Source: DATKLL01 sp035542475
GTDB taxonomy: Bacteria; Desulfobacterota; Syntrophia; Syntrophales; UBA2185
DNA length: 64,000 nucleotides
Direction: 5' to 3'
Assembly: GCA_035542475.1 (NCBI GenBank)
Contig: DATKLL010000148.1
Span: 14,943 to 78,942, forward strand
Position numbers and translations under genes: made by a program. The notes beneath the pieces were generated by a model. It was not told where the DNA came from, did not search any database, and saw nothing but the letters and a program-made list of their open reading frames with translations. Position 1 is the first letter of the stretch; every line of letters starts with the position of its first letter. Below are positions 44,541-53,682 of this stretch, in pieces.

Positions 44541-44981
44541 ATGTTTGCACCGAAAAATATTTTAGTTCCAACAGATTTTTCCGAGTATTCAGACAAGGCA
44601 TTAAAGAAGGCTGTGGATATTGCATCAGAGCATAAGTCCAAGATTTATCTTCTGCATGTCGTAGATCAGGTAGTGCAGTGCGCGGTCGATTATTGCCTCG
44701 ATATCTCTCTCGTGAAGCAAGTCGAAAAGCAGAGTTTGAAGTTTGCCAGGGAAAAGCTGCAAAAGGAAGTGGAACAGCTAGCTCCGTCCAAGAAAATACA
44801 GATCAGCGCTGATGTAAAGATGGGAGATACACTTGAAACGATCCTAAAAGAGCAAAAAGACAAACGCATTGATCTCATTGTGATCGCATCACGGGGGAAA
44901 AAGGGATTAATTCATCATCTCGGCAGTGTCGCCGATAAGGTTATGAGGGCAGCCAAATGCCCCGTCATGCTGGTTAAGTAA
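44541..44981 (+). CDS. Universal stress protein (UspA family)
   Basis: This 146-residue protein starts with APKNILVPTDFSEYSDKALK and ends with the ATP-binding type motif IVIASRGKKGLIHHLGSVAD and CPVMLVK. The G-2x-G-9x-G(S) pattern is present, so ATP binding is likely. USP proteins help survival under stress by unknown means. GGAGGG precedes the ATG. Confidence 0.95.
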   Translation: MFAPKNILVPTDFSEYSDKALKKAVDIASEHKSKIYLLHVVDQVVQCAVDYCLDISLVKQVEKQSLKFAREKLQKEVEQLAPSKKIQISADVKMGDTLETILKEQKDKRIDLIVIASRGKKGLIHHLGSVADKVMRAAKCPVMLVK

Positions 44982-44982
44982 A

Positions 44983-45192
44983 GTTGCCGTCATCAACCGC
45001 GATCGCTGCATCGGTTGTGGAGTTTGTGTTGTGGCATGTGTTAATGATGCCCAACTAATGCATAAAAAAGATAAAACTCATATACCACCAAAAACCCATA
45101 ACGATATGTACAAGAAAATTATGATCGAACGTTTTGGGTTAGTGAATACTTTAAAAACTGTGTCGCGTGTATTGACGGGGAGAAAGGTATAG
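44983..45192 (+). pseudogene. Remnant of a 4Fe-4S protein
   Basis: An in-frame run directly after the USP stop reads VAVINRDRCIGCGVCVVACV, then PPKTHNDMYKKIMIERFG, and stops. The second half of a dicluster ferredoxin-like domain is recognisable (CIGCGVCV.AC), but the first half and a start codon are missing. It is the tail of a longer electron-transfer protein. Confidence 0.7.
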
Positions 45193-45214
45193 CAAAAAAA
45201 GGAAGGACAACACG

Positions 45215-45246
45215 AAGGGCAGGGTCAAATTGGCTCTGCCCTTTTT
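45215..45246 (+). terminator. Rho-independent terminator
   Basis: A stem of AAGGGCAG / CTGCCCTT, with extra GG/CT pairing near the loop, is followed by TTTTT. It ends the ferritin-USP transcript. Confidence 0.85.
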
Positions 45247-45282
45247 GTATCTCAAATTAGGGATTATCAATTGAAATGTAAC

Positions 45283-45399
45283 ATGGATGAACAAAAATGG
45301 CTTTACAGAAAAAAAGCAATAAAGAAGTGGTTGTTTAAATCATCTGCTTATCTTAAGCTTCTTGTAGATCCAAAAGTTAAAGATTTTCGATTTAAGTGA
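45283..45399 (+). CDS. Possible 38-residue basic peptide
   Basis: The frame MDEQKWLYRKKAIKKWLFKS continues to VKDFRFK and stops. It is Lys-rich. No good ribosome site was seen. It may be a small gene or chance. Confidence 0.2.
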   Translation: MDEQKWLYRKKAIKKWLFKSSAYLKLLVDPKVKDFRFK

Positions 45400-45429
45400 T
45401 TCGACACTAGAGAAAGGAGTAAATCGACC

Positions 45430-45891
45430 ATGGCCGACTACACGGAAAAACCGAAAGGGTGGAAGGATCTCTCCCCCGAGAAGCTGGCCGAATTAATGAA
45501 CCGACGCAGTGAGGGTTATCTCCCGGCACTGCTCGGCTTCACATTGGAGTCAGTATCTAAGGAGCGCGTGCGCGCCCGCATGGAGATTGAGAAACACCAC
45601 TTGGCCCCCAATGATTATCTGCACGCAGCTTCCGTAATCACTCTGGCTGACACTACCTGCGGATACGCAACCATCATCAACCTTCCCGAAGGCGCAGGGG
45701 GCTTCACAACCATCGAATTGAATACTAACTTCCTCGGCACAGCCCGCGAAGGTGTCATATTATGTGAGGGGACACCCGCCCATATCGGAAGACGTACTAT
45801 GGTCTGGGACGCCCGCGTATGGGATGAAAAATCAGGAAGAACCCTTGCACTTTTTCGCTGCACCCAGATGATTCTGCCGAAACAGCAATAA
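45430..45891 (+). CDS. PaaI-type acyl-CoA thioesterase
   Basis: This 153-residue hotdog-fold protein has LGFTLESVSKERVRARMEI, the helix LHAASVITLADTTCGYATI, and TTIELNTNFLGTAREG, typical of PaaI/YiiD-like thioesterases. They hydrolyse aryl- or acyl-CoA. AAGGAG precedes the ATG. No pathway partner is adjacent, so the substrate is unknown. Confidence 0.9.
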   Translation: MADYTEKPKGWKDLSPEKLAELMNRRSEGYLPALLGFTLESVSKERVRARMEIEKHHLAPNDYLHAASVITLADTTCGYATIINLPEGAGGFTTIELNTNFLGTAREGVILCEGTPAHIGRRTMVWDARVWDEKSGRTLALFRCTQMILPKQQ

Positions 45892-46030
45892 GACTCTGAC
45901 AGAGTTAGCAGGATGCTGACCAAACTCAAACCGGCCCAGCGTGCGGCTATTCTTAGCCACGGGCCGCTCGTCCTGAAGGACGTGGATGCTTATAGCAGGT
46001 TGATCACCGCTGCGGTTAAGAATATGGCAA

Positions 46031-46543
46031 CTAGAGTGTTTCCTTTTCTCCCGAAGTGAAATTGCTTCCGAGGTAAGCATTTACAAGTTCTTCGTTATTC
46101 TTAACCTGTTCCATGCCTCGCCGGATCATTGCCCCAGCCTGGGAGCGGGCAGGAGCGGCGGGGGCATAAAGGAGTTCCTCCAGGAGTTCCGGTTCGGTTG
46201 CGCCGCGTGGAAATAATTCAACGCCTCCTTCTCGTGGCGGCGGTGGTGCGGTGAGATTGAATGCTGCGGACAGAAGGAGGGGATCGCTCTGGTTTCCATC
46301 ATCATCTCTTGCGGTGACCGCTATGTAATAGATCCCCCGTTTCCTGGGAAATTCAGGCCATTCATCAGGAATAACTATCTCAGTTTTATCTCGTGGGATG
46401 GTTTTTGAAATCACCCCCGGAGTGTCTCCCCATGAAAATGTTGCCGGATTTATCGGGTGGGCTTCTGTGCCGAGATAGATCACATAGCCTGTGGCTCCGG
46501 CCACAGATTCCCACCATATGCACCTTTTCTGAATGAACGGCAT
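46031..46543 (-). CDS. Fibronectin type III-like protein, partner of the ParA fusion
   Basis: This 170-residue protein has one fibronectin III-like beta domain (about 8-95; WESVAGATGYVIYLGTEAHP, GIYYIAVTARDDDGNQSDP) and then a Pro-rich linker and a helical tail (MIRRGMEQVKNNEELVNAYL). No signal peptide is visible, so it is probably cytoplasmic. It starts 29 bases after the ParA fusion stop on the same strand. Function is unknown; the pairing suggests they act together. Confidence 0.7.
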   Translation of the reverse strand: MPFIQKRCIWWESVAGATGYVIYLGTEAHPINPATFSWGDTPGVISKTIPRDKTEIVIPDEWPEFPRKRGIYYIAVTARDDDGNQSDPLLLSAAFNLTAPPPPREGGVELFPRGATEPELLEELLYAPAAPARSQAGAMIRRGMEQVKNNEELVNAYLGSNFTSGEKETL

Positions 46544-46572
46544 AGTCTGGCCTTCCCCAGGGAATTATTCGG

Positions 46573-47637
46573 TCAGATACTTATTATGCTGTCGAAAGAC
46601 CCGAAATCATTACTCTCGACATTTTGATTCCTGTGATCAATGTTCCATTCCCCGTCGACGAGGAATTTGTATCGGTAAGTGCCCGGCGGCAGTTCCATCC
46701 GCTTCTCCCAGAACCCGTTTTCGCCGCGCAGCAACCTGCTTCCTTCGTCTGCAGCCCAATCATTGAATTCACCAACAAGGTAGATTTCATTTGCTGCCGG
46801 CGCTTCAATGACAAAGGTCACCTCCCGCATGTCCATTCCGGACACTGCTTCATTCTGCTTCCACTCCGGCACATGCTGGCCGCACAGCATTATCTCTTCC
46901 GCGAGCAGCACGTAATCTCTCGCGCCGTTTGATGTCGGGTAGAAACTGATGACTGATGCGCCTTCAGAGACCGCTCGCTTAAGGGCCACGTTATGCCGTA
47001 TGACGGTTTGAAGCAGCCTGTCACCGAAAAATGACTCAACTTCATCAAGTATTGACTGCGAATACTTGGTGCGTTTATCGAAAAGGGTGGCGAGGGCGCT
47101 GACCTGGGGGGCGCGACCTGTTTTCCTTCCCACCAGTTCAATCATTCCCAGAAGCTTGCCGACACCGAAAAGGGTAAAGGGGCTCATATCGATAGGGATG
47201 ATGACCCAATCGGCCGCTCTCAAGGCATTGAAGGTGAGAAAGCCCAGACTTGGGGGACAATCGATCAGGGCGTAATCGTATGAATGGCAGTCGGATAAGA
47301 CTTTGCGGAGCACTGAGACCGCATCTTCTCTGTCGTTGAGTTCCTGCTCAAGGGTGGATAGTTGTGCATTCGACGGCAGGATATCGAGATCCGGAGAGAC
47401 CGGCACAATACAGCTTCCAAAAGGACGTTTCTTCTCCGGTTTTTCTGTCAGCACGTTATACGCCGAGCTGTCGGGTGACTGGTCGTCTTTTCGCAGGGCA
47501 AAGGAAGCGTGGGCTTGGGGGTCCAGGTCGATTACAAGCACCTGCTTTCCGTTCTTGGCGAGGGCTGCACCAAGGTTTATGGCCGTGGTTGTTTTGCCGC
47601 ACCCGCCTTTTTGATTTGCAATGGCAATCGTCTTCAT
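46573..47637 (-). CDS. ParA-family ATPase fused to a CBM48/AMPK-beta-like domain
   Basis: This 354-residue protein starts at ATG 47637 after AAGGAGG. Residues 1-250 are a ParA/Soj-type ATPase: deviant Walker A QKGGCGKTTTAINLGAAL, LIDCPPSLGFLT, and DLDPQAHASFALR. Residues about 270-354 form a glycogen-binding-like beta domain: VTFVIEAPAANEIYLVGEFN, then GTYRYKFLVDGEW, as in CBM48 and the AMPK beta subunit. ParA proteins position DNA or other cargo on the nucleoid. The added domain could bind glycogen or a protein. No ParB is near. Confidence 0.9.
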   Translation of the reverse strand: MKTIAIANQKGGCGKTTTAINLGAALAKNGKQVLVIDLDPQAHASFALRKDDQSPDSSAYNVLTEKPEKKRPFGSCIVPVSPDLDILPSNAQLSTLEQELNDREDAVSVLRKVLSDCHSYDYALIDCPPSLGFLTFNALRAADWVIIPIDMSPFTLFGVGKLLGMIELVGRKTGRAPQVSALATLFDKRTKYSQSILDEVESFFGDRLLQTVIRHNVALKRAVSEGASVISFYPTSNGARDYVLLAEEIMLCGQHVPEWKQNEAVSGMDMREVTFVIEAPAANEIYLVGEFNDWAADEGSRLLRGENGFWEKRMELPPGTYRYKFLVDGEWNIDHRNQNVESNDFGSFDSIISI

Positions 47638-48037
47638 GTCGGGTCCTCCTTGATATTTGATAAGGCATTGCTTTTCACGGTGTAAGTGCAAGGAGAAGTA
47701 ATTCTAGATTTAAGAGGATTGTTGACGCAAAATATGGAAGGCAGAGCGGTTAAGCACGGCAGGTATGTGTAGGATTGGTTAATCTTCATAAGAAGCAATC
47801 CAAATTTTAATTGCTTTTTCTTATATCATAATCACCAAGAAAAAAACATTATTTATTTCAATTTGGGATAAGCATTCTCTGATCAGCCCATAATGCCCCG
47901 TCCTCAACTATTCCTTCCGATTAAGATCGCGCTTATCTTTCATCCTGAATTCAATGAACCGGTGCGGTGACCTTAGGCGTTGCTTCGTATTTGAAGCGGA
48001 GGATATGTTATATTTGGATTGATATGTCTCACGTAGA
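47638..48037. other. Non-coding gap
   Basis: No supported gene or strong stem-loop is seen between the ParA fusion and the response regulator. Confidence 0.5.
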
Positions 48038-48436
48038 TCATGTTAGATCATATTCATCTAAGTTCCATCTTTCAAGCTTCGCAAAAGCATCTTGAGCTGC
48101 TTGTAAAATTAATTCTAACTTAACGGGCTTCGTAAAATAATCATCAAAGCCCGCCCTGCGACAGTCTATCAAACCAAATAGATCTGTGTACCCGGTGAAA
48201 GCGTAAATAATACCCACGTCATTATCTATTCTTATTTTCCTACATAATTCCATACCGCTGATACCAGGAAGCTTGAGGTCCAAAAACATGACCATGAAAC
48301 TTTCTCCCCTAAGAATATCCAATGCCGTTTCTGCGCTTTCAGCTAAGCGAACCACATAACCATTTTTGCTAAGAAATTCCTGGAGCATATTTCTGATAAC
48401 TTCTTCATCATCAACAACAAGAATCTTCTTTTCCAT
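48038..48436 (-). CDS. Single-domain response regulator
   Basis: This 132-residue CheY-like receiver has the acidic pair DDEE, the phosphate-accepting Asp in MFLDLKLPG, the Thr/Ser switch FTGY, and the Lys in YFTKPVKLE. It has no output domain. It lies 42 bases after the PAS kinase-like gene on the same strand, its likely partner. Confidence 0.94.
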   Translation of the reverse strand: MEKKILVVDDEEVIRNMLQEFLSKNGYVVRLAESAETALDILRGESFMVMFLDLKLPGISGMELCRKIRIDNDVGIIYAFTGYTDLFGLIDCRRAGFDDYFTKPVKLELILQAAQDAFAKLERWNLDEYDLT

Positions 48437-48477
48437 ATTCCATCCCTCTTTAGCGATCTTTCAAGTCTTACAACGGA

Positions 48478-49629
48478 TCAACTTATTGATTTGTCAAGAT
48501 CAATTATTTTCATTTCCTCCACGTAAGGTTTAGTCTCATGCTTTGTTATTTTCATAAGTTTCTTTGTAATCCCCGCAATCCTCGCTATTTGCTCCTCCAT
48601 AATGTTTACGCGACTGTTTTCCGGATGTTCTTTTCCAAGGTTTAATGAAAGCATCTCTGCGTGTCCTGAAATAGCTTGCAAAGGTTGATTTAGTTCATGA
48701 CATACCATCCCTGCGGTTTCAACTATAGCGGATAGGATCTCACGGCGATGCTTTTCTTCTTCGGCTTTCAGCCGATCTGTTATATCTCTTGCTGTTGCCT
48801 GAAAACCAACAACATCTCCCTGCTCATAAATTAGTTGGACCTGTTGGCCAAACCACTTTTCCTCCCCGTCTCTCGTTACAATTGGAAACTCATAATAGGT
48901 AGTCGGCGTTTTCTCCAAAATTTGCTTCTCATAAAATCTATCCAACGTTTCATGATAATCTTTTCGGATAACAGAGTGAAAGTGCTTTCCGAACAACTGT
49001 GAAGTCGCATAGCCTGTTACTCGCTCGGCAGCAGAATTAAAATAGGTGAAGATCCCTTGAAGATCGGTGGTATAAACTATATCACCACTGTTTTCCACAA
49101 GATGCCGATACCTTCTCTCCCTCTCCTTAATCATGTTCTCCAGAAGACTATGTTCTGTAATGTCTGTCTGGTAACCTTCGTAATAAAGGACTTTACCATT
49201 ATCATCAAATACCGTTCGTGCACTGATGGAAATCAGGATTCTGCTCCTATCTGTTCGCAATATTTCAATCTGAAAATCCTCAATATGTCCTTCATCATCA
49301 AGAATATTTTTGAACAAATCGCGTTGGTGCGGATCCACATAATGTTGTTTTGCTACATCGGTAATCTTCGACATCATCTCATTTGGAGAATCATATCCGT
49401 ACATCTTGGCCACGGCCGGGTTAACCCGAATAAACTGACCTTCAGGCGTGCTCTGAAATATTCCTACCAAGGCATTTTCAAATACACCCCGATACCACTC
49501 TTCACTCTTCTTCAATTCCTCTTCAGTACTCTCACGCTCGTTGATGAATTCTTTCAGCCGTAATACTTCTTGTCTCAAGGAAATCAATTCTTCGATCAGT
49601 TGTGTCTCGCTTTTTGATTTTTCCTTCAT
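48478..49629 (-). CDS. PAS-domain sensor with histidine-acceptor region but no ATPase domain
   Basis: From ATG 49629 (after GAGGAG) the protein is 383 residues: a coiled coil, two PAS/PAC domains (about 50-165 and 175-295; WYRGVFENALVGIFQSTPEG, RHLVENSGDIVYTTDLQGIF), and a HisKA-like segment with the H box VCHELNQPLQAISGHAEML. It stops soon after (KPYVEEMKIIDLDKSIS) with no HATPase_c domain. It cannot phosphorylate itself and may be a dimerising partner or a phosphotransfer protein. Confidence 0.88.
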   Translation of the reverse strand: MKEKSKSETQLIEELISLRQEVLRLKEFINERESTEEELKKSEEWYRGVFENALVGIFQSTPEGQFIRVNPAVAKMYGYDSPNEMMSKITDVAKQHYVDPHQRDLFKNILDDEGHIEDFQIEILRTDRSRILISISARTVFDDNGKVLYYEGYQTDITEHSLLENMIKERERRYRHLVENSGDIVYTTDLQGIFTYFNSAAERVTGYATSQLFGKHFHSVIRKDYHETLDRFYEKQILEKTPTTYYEFPIVTRDGEEKWFGQQVQLIYEQGDVVGFQATARDITDRLKAEEEKHRREILSAIVETAGMVCHELNQPLQAISGHAEMLSLNLGKEHPENSRVNIMEEQIARIAGITKKLMKITKHETKPYVEEMKIIDLDKSIS

Positions 49630-50061
49630 ATTCTCCTCGCTTGAGATGAACACGAAGTTTTTAACCCCGCTTCATTTAAGGAGTGCGGCCTTTCTCAATT
49701 AATCCGTGATATTTTTAAAATCTATTTTGTGTTTAATAAAAGAATTACTGTCTCAGTATAGGTATTTAACTATCATGACTTTCAAACAAAATCTATTACA
49801 AAAAAGAAATCAGATTGAGGTTTGATGATAATTAATGACACCAGAAGAGAAAGTATTAAAAGTTATGCCATGTTTTTGCTGGAAGCGAAGAGGAGATCTT
49901 CGGAAGGTAAACAATAAAAGACCTTGTCATATTTGATTTCACCTACAAGACTTCACAATATCTTGTTGATGTTCAGTGAAGATTATCAATTGAAATGGTA
50001 TTTCATTATACGGGAGCGCGTTCCTGTACAAATTGTCACCTGATTGCCTGTGATAAAGTTT
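49630..50061. other. Gene-poor gap
   Basis: Only a 34-codon frame from 49835 (MTPEEKVLKVMPCFCWKRRG) was noticed, without a convincing ribosome site. Nothing else is supported. Confidence 0.4.
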
Positions 50062-50712
50062 TCAGGTGAGGCGCAGTACGTTGAGCACACGGTGGCCGGA
50101 ACGCCAGAGCTCTGCAAGCAACTCATCTCCCACATCACCGGCAAGGCGGATAACACATAATTGCCTGTCACCCTGGCTAATAGACAACAGGCTTACAACA
50201 CGTACGCCCCAGCGAAGAGCAAACGGCGCAATAAACCCGAAAGTGTCTTCCTCAGATTCTATCTCAAAAGTGATACGCACGTTGCCGAATGTTGGCTCAA
50301 AAATGCCGACAAAAGCCCTGAAAATATCTGACTCGGTAATCAGGCCGACCAGTTTTGCTTTCTGCACGACAAGCAGGGTGCTGATCTTCGCATTCCGCAT
50401 AAGCCTTGCTGCTTCTTCAAGAGGCGTTTCTGGTTCAATCGTTTGAAGAGTGCGGCTCATGACCTGCGCCGCAGTCATATGGGCCTCGCTGATATCGCGG
50501 GGCATAACCGCAAAGGGATTCACTTCCGGCGGATAAACATGGAGGATGTCCGTTGCCGTAATAATACCCACTGGATAGTGGCTCCCGTCACGCTTTTCCA
50601 CAACCGGGAGGCGACGGATGTGGTTTTGGGCCATGAGAGCAGCAGCTTCAACAATAAGTGTGTAGGGACTTATCACAACCAGGTTCCTCGTCATCCACAT
50701 GCTTACAATCAT
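50062..50712 (-). CDS. CBS-pair protein, AcuB-like
   Basis: This 216-residue protein has two CBS domains (about 5-62 and 78-135; AAALMAQNHIRRLPVVEKRD, AARLMRNAKISTLLVVQKAK) and a C-terminal ACT-like domain. AcuB-type proteins bind adenine nucleotides and modulate enzymes. It stands alone here. AAAGG precedes the ATG. The target is unknown. Confidence 0.9.
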   Translation of the reverse strand: MIVSMWMTRNLVVISPYTLIVEAAALMAQNHIRRLPVVEKRDGSHYPVGIITATDILHVYPPEVNPFAVMPRDISEAHMTAAQVMSRTLQTIEPETPLEEAARLMRNAKISTLLVVQKAKLVGLITESDIFRAFVGIFEPTFGNVRITFEIESEEDTFGFIAPFALRWGVRVVSLLSISQGDRQLCVIRLAGDVGDELLAELWRSGHRVLNVLRLT

Positions 50713-50873
50713 CGTTTTTAGCCTTTTCTTTCCCGGACAAGCCTTGGTGTTTAGTATCCTCGAAATAAAGGAAGTAAAACTTATCCAGGCATTTTCATTG
50801 CCGTCTGCACAATAATGTTTATATGTATCTGTATAAAAAACCTATATGCGGGTTTTATTGACAACAGGAAGCA

Positions 50874-51326
50874 TTAAATACTGCTTACACTTTTTTCAAG
50901 ATTCAGGATCTGCAGCTTCAGCTCCTCCGGTACACGGGCCTTCTTGTTCTCCTTGTAATTGAAAGTCGCAATTACACTATTGCCTTCTGCAGCTATCTTC
51001 TGAAGCTTTTTGCTCACAATGCGATGATTCATCATAAAGCGGTCGTCCAACATTCTGGTAACTTTAACTCCCACAAGAACAGTATCCGGATAAGTCAACG
51101 GTGTCTTAAATTTACATGACGTTTCAGCAAGAATCGGCCCAATTCCCGTTCGAGACCTCAAATCTCTGAGATTCAGTCTATCGTAATATGCCATCCTGGC
51201 GCTTTCAAAGTACCGGAAATAGGCGCCGTTATTTACATGCTGAAAGGCGTCCATTTCTCCCCACGCCACGGGGATTGTGATTACAACAGGAAAGGCATCG
51301 AGGAGTGGTGAGTTCATATTATTCAT
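50874..51326 (-). CDS. 4-hydroxybenzoyl-CoA thioesterase-like protein
   Basis: From ATG 51326, which overlaps the sixA stop (TGATG), this is a 150-residue hotdog protein with the YbgC/FadM-type motif VAWGEMDAFQHVNNGAYFRY and the acid/base residues in FESARMAYYDRL. It should hydrolyse acyl-CoA. A longer form from 51359 exists. Translational coupling to sixA is likely, though a functional link is unclear. Confidence 0.9.
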   Translation of the reverse strand: MNNMNSPLLDAFPVVITIPVAWGEMDAFQHVNNGAYFRYFESARMAYYDRLNLRDLRSRTGIGPILAETSCKFKTPLTYPDTVLVGVKVTRMLDDRFMMNHRIVSKKLQKIAAEGNSVIATFNYKENKKARVPEELKLQILNLEKSVSSI

Positions 51327-51793
51327 CAGGTTAATAGCTTCTCCGGCATGATCATCCATTTAATATACCATATAGCCTTTTCGGTTTCCTGATAAAAACA
51401 GACGATCCCACCATTCTGGAACTTTACAATAGTGTATTTATCTGTTCCAGTAATCAGAAATGAGACAAGACGTTCCAGAAAGGGAAGATGACCGACAATC
51501 ATAAAATTTTCTGGCCCCTTGATCGTTGATGCAATCGAATAGACGTCATCATTGGGATCTAAACCTGTTGATTCTCTTATACCCAATTCAGGCTTTATAT
51601 ACATTGATATAATTTCTGCTGTCTGTCTTGCTCTGGTTTTCCCGCTATGAATGATCTGAGAGACGCGAATATGATATTCAGCAACTGTTTTAGCGATACG
51701 ATGGACAGTTGCTTTTCCTTCTTCGGATAGAGGTCTATCAGGGTTAATCTCTTTAGGAAGACTCTCTCCATGTTGGACTAGGTATAGAGACAT
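51326..51793 (-). CDS. sixA: Phosphohistidine phosphatase SixA
   Basis: This 155-residue histidine phosphatase has the RHG-like start YLVQHGESLP (Q replacing R at the usual RHG position), SGKTRARQTAEII, and the second catalytic His in FMIVGHLPFLERL. It removes phosphate from phosphohistidine proteins. The Q for R change is frequent in this subfamily. Coupled to the thioesterase downstream. Confidence 0.9.
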   Translation of the reverse strand: MSLYLVQHGESLPKEINPDRPLSEEGKATVHRIAKTVAEYHIRVSQIIHSGKTRARQTAEIISMYIKPELGIRESTGLDPNDDVYSIASTIKGPENFMIVGHLPFLERLVSFLITGTDKYTIVKFQNGGIVCFYQETEKAIWYIKWMIMPEKLLT

Positions 51794-51911
51794 TTATTAC
51801 CACCTCCGCTTGATCTGGAAATGTTGTGCTTGTTGTGGATCGAGTTTATCTGTCATAGTGATCTCCCACCTTCTATTTATTAATAGCATTGCCCATTATT
51901 TGTCAAAAGCT

Positions 51912-52220
51912 TTATAGCGGTTTTAGAATGCGAACCCTTATACTTTTTACAACTGATTTTGTAGCTTCTCGATAGGTCTTCATGTGGGAGGTCTGAAGAT
52001 GATTCTTTAAGGCCTGTATATCTGTCCACCGTTCCATAATGGTTACTGCGTTATCGTTCACCGGGTCCTGAACAGGTATATCAGTGGCAACATCGGCAGA
52101 AGGACTATATTCAAGACACCCGGCTTCAGCACGCACATCAGGAATAACTTTTTTTAATTCTCTAAGATATTGGCCCTTTTTCCCTTCAACGAACTCTACA
52201 GTAGCTATCACATAAATCAT
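51912..52220 (-). CDS. Antibiotic biosynthesis monooxygenase-like protein
   Basis: This 102-residue dimeric alpha/beta-barrel protein begins MIYVIATVEFVEGKKGQYLR and has AEAGCLEYSPSADV and TIMERWTDIQALKNHLQTSH, typical of the ABM/YgiN family, which oxidises quinones or small aromatics without cofactor. AAAGGAGC precedes the ATG. Single gene. Confidence 0.92.
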   Translation of the reverse strand: MIYVIATVEFVEGKKGQYLRELKKVIPDVRAEAGCLEYSPSADVATDIPVQDPVNDNAVTIMERWTDIQALKNHLQTSHMKTYREATKSVVKSIRVRILKPL

Positions 52221-52436
52221 GACATCGCTCCTTTTCTTATATGTTTGAATAACTCAGTATATTAATATAGGTGCATGGGTTATTAATTATAGCCCTATGA
52301 CCACAAATAATTATACGCTTCCATTAGATTAATCAACTTATAAAATCGGAAAATATTTAAGGATCTTTGGGAATAAAACAATAGTATAGTTTTAGGGAAT
52401 AAAAATCGAAGTACTTATGACATGATTATCTCAGAA

Positions 52437-53552
52437 TCACAGAGATTTCATGGCGATGAGATCTTTTGCGTTAATGTGCCGTGAGTCGCCCATGGAAAGA
52501 CCCTCGTGAATCAGTTTCAGTACAAGCGGTTTTTCTTCGGGGAACTTATAGCCTTCATAATCCTGATGGAAGAGCAGACCGCCAAGTCTGTTTCTCCATG
52601 AATTCATGTTATGGTCGAAACAGACACGCGATGTCACATTCAGCCCTTCGATCATCACCTTTAACTCCTCAAGACGTTCATGAGCTGAAGAGAGGCTCAG
52701 CCTTCCCTGTTCATATTCCTCAAACAATGGCGTTCCCCGTCTTGGAACGAGGGGACGGGACCTTATGTAGTCCGGATTGATGGCTGTGAGGACACGGGCC
52801 GTATTTTCCGCATGCTGCCGCCAGCGTTCTCTGCCGCCCAGACCAGGCATCCAATATTCGGACAGTTGAAAGCCAGCAGCCATGGCCTTTTTACCACCTT
52901 CAATCTGCTCCGCGCAGGTCACACCCTTGTGGACAATAAGCAACAATTCGTCGTCTCCTGTTTCCAGACCAACATGAAGACGGTCAAGGCCTGCTTCCCT
53001 GATAGACTTTAATTCTTCCGGCTTTCTTCGAGCCAGCGTCTTGGAGCGGGTATAGGAGGTCACCCTGGTAAGCGTTTTTAAAGTTCCCCTCAGATAATTC
53101 AGCACTTCAACGATCTCATGCGGCCGCATGATCATACTATCGGCGTCCTGAAGAAAGGCCGTCTTGCCCCCCGAATAAAGCCAGTTGAAAACTGTGCTGA
53201 AGCAGTAGTTTTCATTAAGGGAAGGATCGGCCCGCAATACAGCCGCTCCCACGTCCCTGGTGATCCGGCCGCCTTGACCCATTTTCCACGATACGACTGT
53301 AAGTTCGTCGCTGATGGCCTTTACGGTATCGATATCGGCTTTTATATCTTCTACGCTGCGATACACAAAGCGATGCCCCTTGTACATTTCACAAAAGGTG
53401 CATTTATTCCACGGGCAATTCTCCGTGATCCTGAGAAGCAGCGATGCGCTTCCTCCCTCGCTGGGCGGACGGTAAACGCCAATAGCAAAAGATAACTTTG
53501 CAATTTTATCCGCGTTTTCCCGATACTTATTGTTTCCTGTCAAAAATGCCAC
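52437..53552 (-). CDS. Radical SAM protein
   Basis: This 371-residue enzyme has the cluster motif in NCPWNKCTFCEMYKG and the radical SAM barrel (GLDRLHVGLETGDDELL, SEYWMPGLGGRERW). It belongs to a B12-independent group common in anaerobes, with no known substrate. No neighbouring gene helps define its function. Confidence 0.92.
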   Translation of the reverse strand: MAFLTGNNKYRENADKIAKLSFAIGVYRPPSEGGSASLLLRITENCPWNKCTFCEMYKGHRFVYRSVEDIKADIDTVKAISDELTVVSWKMGQGGRITRDVGAAVLRADPSLNENYCFSTVFNWLYSGGKTAFLQDADSMIMRPHEIVEVLNYLRGTLKTLTRVTSYTRSKTLARRKPEELKSIREAGLDRLHVGLETGDDELLLIVHKGVTCAEQIEGGKKAMAAGFQLSEYWMPGLGGRERWRQHAENTARVLTAINPDYIRSRPLVPRRGTPLFEEYEQGRLSLSSAHERLEELKVMIEGLNVTSRVCFDHNMNSWRNRLGGLLFHQDYEGYKFPEEKPLVLKLIHEGLSMGDSRHINAKDLIAMKSL

Positions 53553-53682
53553 AAATATTCCCTTTATAATTCGATCTTATTGACAAATATAATTACTTCT
53601 TTTGTTTTTGGCAATAGACCTCTCGATCAGGGTTTACAGATATGGAGAGGCCTTCTATATTTAAATGATCAAGAAAGATACA

